A stretch of 6,680 nucleotides of DNA from Pseudomonadota bacterium (GTDB taxonomy: Bacteria; Pseudomonadota; Alphaproteobacteria; Reyranellales; Reyranellaceae): positions 1 through 6,680 of the forward strand of contig JAEZHS010000295.1 in the NCBI GenBank assembly GCA_023436825.1. Reading direction: 5' to 3'. Shown in pieces: positions 5,219 to 6,680 of the stretch. Under the pieces are notes generated by a model. That model was not told the DNA's origin. It saw only the letters and a list, made by a program, of their open reading frames with translations, and ran no database searches. The translations under genes were made by a program, and so were the position numbers. Position 1 is the first letter of the stretch. Every line of letters starts with the position of its first letter.

Positions 5219-6680
5219 ACCTGGGCTTCGCTCAACTTCATCCGCCACCCCTTCGGAAGCTTCACGCTCCTGGTCGTCGGGAAGCCCAGCATGCCGTTGT
5301 GTACGAAGAGATAGCAGTTCGAGCGCAGCGGATCGCCCGACACCGCGATCATGATGTGCTCCGGCTTGGTCACCACCGGCACCAGCCGGTTGGGATCGTT
5401 GCCGGCGAAGACCTTGGGGATCTTGCCCAGCCGCACCCAGTCGTTCAGCGTGCGCTTGCCGGGCACCAGGTTGGTCCAGCCCCAGAGATACTTCTCGAAG
5501 AGATGCGCCGGCATGCGCGCATTCTCGAACAGCCAATTCTGGACGTCCTGCTTGGTCATGGTCTTGGCGATCGTCTCGGCGATCAGCGGGCTCAACACCA
5601 GCAGCGGCCGGTAGGTGCCGGTCGCCATGCCTACGGTGAAGATCACTTCCCAGCCGGAATGGGTCACCAGCGCATTGCCGAGATAGGGCAGCACCTTCTC
5701 CGCATTGTCGCCGAACACCGAGACGATGACGTTGCCGCCGGTGAAGCGCGATATGGTGACGGCACTCTCGCCCGCCGGCGCGCCCATGTCGGCCGCTACG
5801 GTGGGCCATTTCATCCTGGCCAGGCTGTCCTCGTTCTCCGCCAGCACCACACGCCAGGTGTTGCCGAACGTGCCCTTGTCGTTCTGATGCAGCAGGAAGC
5901 CCGCGACGTTGCGCAGGTAGAGGCGCCAGAAGCGGCCGATCGAGGTGTTGGGCTGGAAGCCGTCGCGCAGCGCGCCCTGCTCGTAGTTGAAGCCAAGCTG
6001 CTTGATCAGCGGCCCGTTCAGCACGATCAGGGTCTCCGCGCCCGGCGTGTTGCCGGAATGCTCGACGCCGTACTGCGGATCGGCCATCGCTTCGGCCAGT
6101 GCCACCAGGATCGGCATGTACTCGGGCCGGCAGCCCGCCATCACGCCGTTGACCGCGACGTTCCACACCGTGGCCATGCGGTTGTCGGGCAGCAGCTTGC
6201 CGATCGCATGGTCCGGCGGCAGATCGGTGAAGGCCAGAAACTCGGCGATCTTCTCCTTGGTCGGCGGCACGATCGGCAGGCCGTCGCTCCAGCCGTTCTC
6301 GAGGAACAGGCGATTGACCTCCTCGAAGCTGCCCTTGAACACGATGTCCTGGGGATCGGGATCGGCCGCGACCTGCACGGCGGCGACGTCGCCGGTGAGG
6401 TTGCGGATCACATGCTCGACCGTCGTGCCGAGCACGTTGGTACGGAGCTCGTCGGCCGACTGCACGTCGACGTGTCCCGGCACCGTCGCCAGCGCGAGAT
6501 TGGGGTACCCCAGCCCCACCGAGGTCGTCTTGGCCTGGCCCAGAAAGCCCTCGCAGCAAAGCGAGGAGGTGGGCACGCCGGCCTGTTCTGCTACTGCGCT
6601 GACCCGCAACACGGCGGGTGTGCAGCTTCCTCAACACCCCATGCCGGAGACGACCGCGTCGATGTTCATCGACTTGATCT
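5215..6680 (-). CDS. UGSC-family selenoprotein (5' end outside window), in-frame UGA = selenocysteine
   Basis: The frame enters at the right edge and ends at TGA 5215-5217. It contains one internal TGA at 6631-6633. Read as Sec, the window shows 487 residues. Around it the protein reads DAVVSGMGCUGSCTPAVLR, a hydrophobic strand followed by the redox motif U-G-S-C, then EQAGVPTSSLCCEGF and GYPNLALATVPGHV. This is the pattern of the UGSC (seleno)protein family, distantly like the Sec-containing B components of glycine/proline reductases. Counting from the first complete codon, Sec is residue 16, Cys 15 and 19 flank it, and a Cys pair is at 41-42. The family domain is followed from about residue 112 by a second domain shared with the downstream gene: ENGWSDGLPIVPPT (127-140), NGVMAGCRPEYMPILVA (177-193), PNTSIGRFWRLYLRNVAG. 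A hairpin directly after the TGA fits a bacterial SECIS element. The true start is outside or near the edge; ATG 6667-6669 would leave only 12 residues before Sec and is unlikely. The alternative is a nonsense mutation or a start at GTG 6610-6612, which would lose the motif. It is the first visible gene of a coupled operon. Confidence 0.88.
6598..6626 (-). promoter_or_regulatory. Candidate bacterial SECIS hairpin
   Basis: On the transcript, four bases after the UGA, GCUG (6626-6623) pairs with CAGC (6601-6598), a 3-nt CAC bulge follows on the 5' side, then ACCCGC (6619-6614) pairs with GCGGGU (6607-6602), closing a 6-nt loop CGUGUU (6613-6608). All ten pairs are Watson-Crick. The loop begins 17 nt after the UGA and has G as its second base. 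From memory, bacterial SECIS elements lie just 3' of the UGA with a small apical loop carrying an early G, which SelB recognises. The E. coli fdhF element also has a bulged U in the stem, which is not seen here. The hairpin lies wholly within coding sequence. SelB binding is not demonstrated. Confidence 0.75.
6631..6633 (-). other. In-frame UGA predicted to encode selenocysteine
   Basis: The codon series is GGC ATG GGG TGT TGA GGA AGC TGC, reading G-M-G-C-U-G-S-C. Conserved protein sequence of the same domain continues on both sides of the TGA, so it is not the end of a gene. It sits at the first position of the family's UGSC motif and is followed by the hairpin at 6598-6626. Confidence 0.85.

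Noticed and set aside
6631..6633. TGA read as a true stop or inactivating mutation
   Set aside because: It falls exactly on the Sec position of UGSC, the frame is intact on both sides, and a SECIS-like hairpin follows; a random mutation would not explain all three. It remains the main alternative until the sel genes are checked.
3998..6637. One 879-codon open frame on the minus strand spanning both operon genes
   Set aside because: Only the part from ATG 5218 matches the conserved domain family. The upstream half is Arg/Ala/Gly-rich out-of-frame translation of gene 1, which has its own convincing frame and motifs.

Overview
The window is high-GC DNA, densely coded on both strands, and looks like an alphaproteobacterium of the Bradyrhizobium/Reyranella kind. 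This assignment is inferred from gene style: a Bug/TctC binding protein, a winged-helix/TolB-like/TPR regulator, and a Tat-exported alpha/beta hydrolase. No rRNA, tRNA, CRISPR array or transposon is visible.

Layout. Positions 1-426 (+) are the 3' end of a tripartite-tricarboxylate-type (Bug) solute-binding protein gene. It converges on 449-2038 (-), a cytoplasmic winged-helix regulator with a TolB-like region and TPR-like repeats that starts at TTG. A 168-bp divergent intergenic region with two short inverted repeats separates the regulator from 2207-3025 (+), an exported alpha/beta hydrolase with an unusual nucleophile elbow (AWSYAG). The hydrolase converges, across a small hairpin, on a three-gene minus-strand operon that fills 3067-6680.

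The operon is the highlight. Read 5'->3' on the minus strand it encodes: (1) a UGSC-family protein, cut at the window edge, whose reading frame passes through an in-frame TGA at 6631-6633 exactly at the U of Cys-Sec-Gly-Ser-Cys; (2) a paralogue of the C-terminal domain of gene 1 that lacks the UGSC domain, joined by an ATGA overlap; (3) a thioredoxin-reductase-like flavoprotein with a CAWC redox pair, starting at GTG 13 nt after gene 2. Immediately 3' of the TGA the transcript can form a ten-base-pair bulged hairpin with a CGUGUU loop, placed as expected for a bacterial SECIS element. I therefore read gene 1 as a selenoprotein. An ordinary gene caller would probably truncate it to the GTG at 6612 and lose the active site.

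Working model (inference): the flavoprotein passes electrons to the Sec/Cys centre of the UGSC protein, and the shared C-terminal domain, present in both gene 1 and gene 2, binds the substrate or forms a heteromer. The arrangement recalls the selenoprotein B components of glycine/proline reductases, but here in what seems to be a proteobacterium. The substrate is unknown.
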